Below, piece after piece: positions 62,313 through 64,000 of a DNA stretch of 64,000 bases. Every line of letters starts with the position of its first letter. The first letter of the stretch is position 1. The notes beneath the pieces were generated by a model. It searched no databases and had not been told where the DNA came from. It was given only the letters and a program-made list of their open reading frames with translations. This stretch comes from Janthinobacterium agaricidamnosum NBRC 102515 = DSM 9628. GTDB taxonomy: Bacteria; Pseudomonadota; Gammaproteobacteria; Burkholderiales; Burkholderiaceae_D. Location: positions 4,173,215 to 4,237,214 of the forward strand of contig NZ_HG322949.1 in NCBI RefSeq assembly GCF_000723165.1. Direction: 5' to 3'. Position numbers and translations under genes: made by a program.

Positions 62313-63887
62313 ATGGGAATTCATCAAAATGTCGTCCTGCGTCGTTGCTTCTGGTTCGCCTTATTCAGCGCCAATCTATTGGGTGTAAGCCAGGCTGTAG
62401 CGGCGGATACGCCCAAAAGCTGGATCACGCTCGGCGACGCCGCCTACGCCCAGTTACAAAAAGCGGCGCCGTTAGCGATTGCCAGGGAAAGCCGGCTGAT
62501 ACAGGCAGGCACAAGCAGTCTGTCGGGCAGCGAAAAAGTTCACCTGGTCGAAGTCGACGACCAGCAGATGCGCCTGCTGTCGGCGGCGATCCACCAGGAA
62601 CTCAAACGTTGCGGCGGCTTCATGTATCACGCCAGCGAAAGCGCCGGCAAGCAGGCATTGACAAAAGCCCCGGCCAGCCTGGCCGCATCGAGCCGGCCAT
62701 CGTATGCGATCGACCAGCAGGCGCTGGTGACACCGGTACTGGCTCAAATGCAAGATAGCAACATCGCCCAAACCATCGTCGACTTGTCCGGCTTCACCAA
62801 CCGCTACTACAACACCAGCGGCGGCGTGAATGCTTCCAATTGGCTCAAGCAAAAATGGAGCACCATGGCAAGCGGGCGCAGCGATATCAGCGTCAGCCAG
62901 TTTACCCATGCCGGCTACTCCCAGAAATCGGTGATCCTGACGATCAATGGCAGCGACAATGGCGCCGAGGTAGTGGTGCTCGGCGCGCACCTGGACTCCA
63001 TCAATCAAAACGGTTCCGGCGAAAGCATGCGGGCGCCGGGCGCCGATGACGATGCCTCCGGCATCGCCAGCATGACCGAAGCATTGCGCGCGATGCTGGC
63101 AAATGGCTATGTTCCGCGACGTACCATCAAATTGATCGCCTATGCGGCCGAAGAAGTCGGCTTGCGCGGCTCGCAAGAGATTGCGCAAAACTTCAAGGCC
63201 AATAATGTCAATGTGGTTGGCGTGATGCAGTTGGACATGACCAATTACAAAGGTTCGCCGAACGATATTTATATCTACACCGACTATACCGACAGCCAGC
63301 AAAATGCCTTTGCCGTGAAACTGATCAACACTTATTTACCGACGCTGAGTATCGGCTACGACACTTGCGGTTACGGCTGCTCCGACCATGCCTCCTGGAC
63401 AGCGCAGGGTTATGCCGCCTCGATGCCATTTGAAACCGCGTTTTCGCAAGACAATCCGCATATCCACAGCGCTAACGACACTTATGCCAACTCCGGCAAC
63501 CAGGCGCTGCATGCATTGAAATTTGCACGCCTGGCGGCCGCGTATGCGATCGAGCTGGGCAGCGATGGGCCAGGAGCCTTGCCGCCGCCGGACAAGGTCG
63601 AAACCTTCAGCGGCAGCCTGGCCAAGAACCAAAAGAAAACCTTCGGTCCGTTCAAGGCGGCAGGCGGGAGTTTCAAGGCAGTGCTGAGCGGCAGCGGCGA
63701 CAGCGATTTGTATGTGCGCAAAAATACGGCGCCGACCACCACCAGCTACGATTGCAAATCGGATGGTCCAAGCAGCGCGGAAACCTGCAGCATCAGCCTG
63801 GCAGTGAACGGGGATGTGTATGTATTGCTGAACGGCTACGCGACGACATCGTCGTATACGCTGACGGTGACTTATCCGCCGCAATAA
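62313..63887 (+). CDS. secreted M28 family aminopeptidase with PPC domain
   Basis: A 524-residue zinc aminopeptidase (Vibrio leucyl-aminopeptidase type). A signal peptide (1-31, ending AVAA) and a propeptide-like region precede the M28 domain (about 145-410). Zinc ligands are visible in VLGAHLDS (His, Asp), RAPGADDDASG (Asp), AYAAEEVG (catalytic Glu and ligand Glu), MQLDMTNY (Asp) and PHIHSANDTYAN (His). A C-terminal bacterial pre-peptidase (PPC) domain follows (about 430-523). It removes N-terminal amino acids from peptides outside the cell. The AT-rich leader and AAAAGGAAAAG precede ATG 62313. It ends at a strong terminator. Confidence 0.92.
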   Translation: MGIHQNVVLRRCFWFALFSANLLGVSQAVAADTPKSWITLGDAAYAQLQKAAPLAIARESRLIQAGTSSLSGSEKVHLVEVDDQQMRLLSAAIHQELKRCGGFMYHASESAGKQALTKAPASLAASSRPSYAIDQQALVTPVLAQMQDSNIAQTIVDLSGFTNRYYNTSGGVNASNWLKQKWSTMASGRSDISVSQFTHAGYSQKSVILTINGSDNGAEVVVLGAHLDSINQNGSGESMRAPGADDDASGIASMTEALRAMLANGYVPRRTIKLIAYAAEEVGLRGSQEIAQNFKANNVNVVGVMQLDMTNYKGSPNDIYIYTDYTDSQQNAFAVKLINTYLPTLSIGYDTCGYGCSDHASWTAQGYAASMPFETAFSQDNPHIHSANDTYANSGNQALHALKFARLAAAYAIELGSDGPGALPPPDKVETFSGSLAKNQKKTFGPFKAAGGSFKAVLSGSGDSDLYVRKNTAPTTTSYDCKSDGPSSAETCSISLAVNGDVYVLLNGYATTSSYTLTVTYPPQ

Positions 63888-63929
63888 AGAAGCAAGTTGG
63901 ATTCGCCGGGCCGGCCCGGCGTCATAAAA

Positions 63930-63962
63930 GGGGGAGCAGGCCTGCGGCCTGCTCCCCCTTTT
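63930..63962 (+). terminator. intrinsic terminator after the M28 aminopeptidase gene
   Basis: A 13-bp perfect stem (63930-63942 with 63946-63958, arms GGGGGAGCAGGCC and GGCCTGCTCCCCC), with a TGC loop, followed by TTTT and further T-rich sequence. Confidence 0.88.
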
Positions 63963-64000
63963 ATGTTTTTCACGCCAGCCGGTTACGCATAAAAATCCGC

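Overview
The window is a high-GC bacterial chromosome segment. Protein content points to a betaproteobacterium of the Oxalobacteraceae (Janthinobacterium/Massilia/Duganella type): a large TonB-dependent receptor, PhhB-RsgA-M48 next to oligoribonuclease, a Ter/TerD island with a nucleotide-metabolism-like cassette, and a Wsp surface-sensing operon beside argF-argG. The genus is an inference from gene style only; no rRNA or tRNA gene is visible.

Layout. 1-2.8 kb: 3' part of a TonB-dependent receptor and a DUF218 protein. 3-7.7 kb: unknown membrane-anchored protein, TcyP-type cystine symporter, a frameshifted ferritin-like gene, a second ferritin-like gene and a proline/threonine/glycine-rich lipoprotein. 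7.9-12.3 kb (minus): RND efflux permease and its adaptor. 12.7-14.9 kb (minus): PAP2-related membrane protein and a large HExxH protein. 15.3-24.7 kb (plus): Ter island: DUF475/TerC-like, TerD, AIM24-type, ATP-grasp, phosphoribosyltransferase-TRSP, HAD, StiP/PELOTA, CitE-like lyase, double-TerD and a small membrane protein. 24.8-31.6 kb: accessory zone with a Fic-like protein, glutaredoxin, SnoaL-like protein with divergent LysR regulator, a lone RelB/DinJ-type antitoxin, a 783-residue coiled-coil protein and a ribbon-helix-helix/membrane-protein pair. 31.6-33.4 kb: SrkA-type kinase and YecA/SEC-C protein. 33.5-37.7 kb (minus): heme uptake operon (small unknown protein, hmuS, hmuT, hmuU, hmuV) behind a Fur-box-like site. 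37.8-43.1 kb: EamA transporter with divergent LysR regulator, orn, M48 protease, phhB, rsgA. 43.3-46.7 kb: small exported protein and a 938-residue soluble histidine kinase. 46.9-49.1 kb: argF and argG. 49.3-58.0 kb: complete wspABCDEFR order. 58.0-61.6 kb: ppnP, murB, yajQ, nitronate monooxygenase-like. 61.6-64 kb: small exported protein and a secreted M28 aminopeptidase.

How the genes work together. The Ter island matches the published computational description of Ter-linked stress systems: metal-sensing TerC/TerD proteins with a predicted, still uncharacterised biosynthetic cassette for a nucleoside-like metabolite. The Wsp operon encodes a chemotaxis-like relay from a surface-sensing receptor to a diguanylate cyclase; YajQ-type c-di-GMP binding protein is encoded 1.6 kb further on. 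The heme operon encodes periplasmic binding, inner-membrane import and cytoplasmic heme handling, but no outer-membrane heme receptor is in the window. The most likely places for new biology are the Ter cassette, the RHH/membrane/coiled-coil cluster with its palindromic operator, the Fic-like protein and the small Fur-linked protein.
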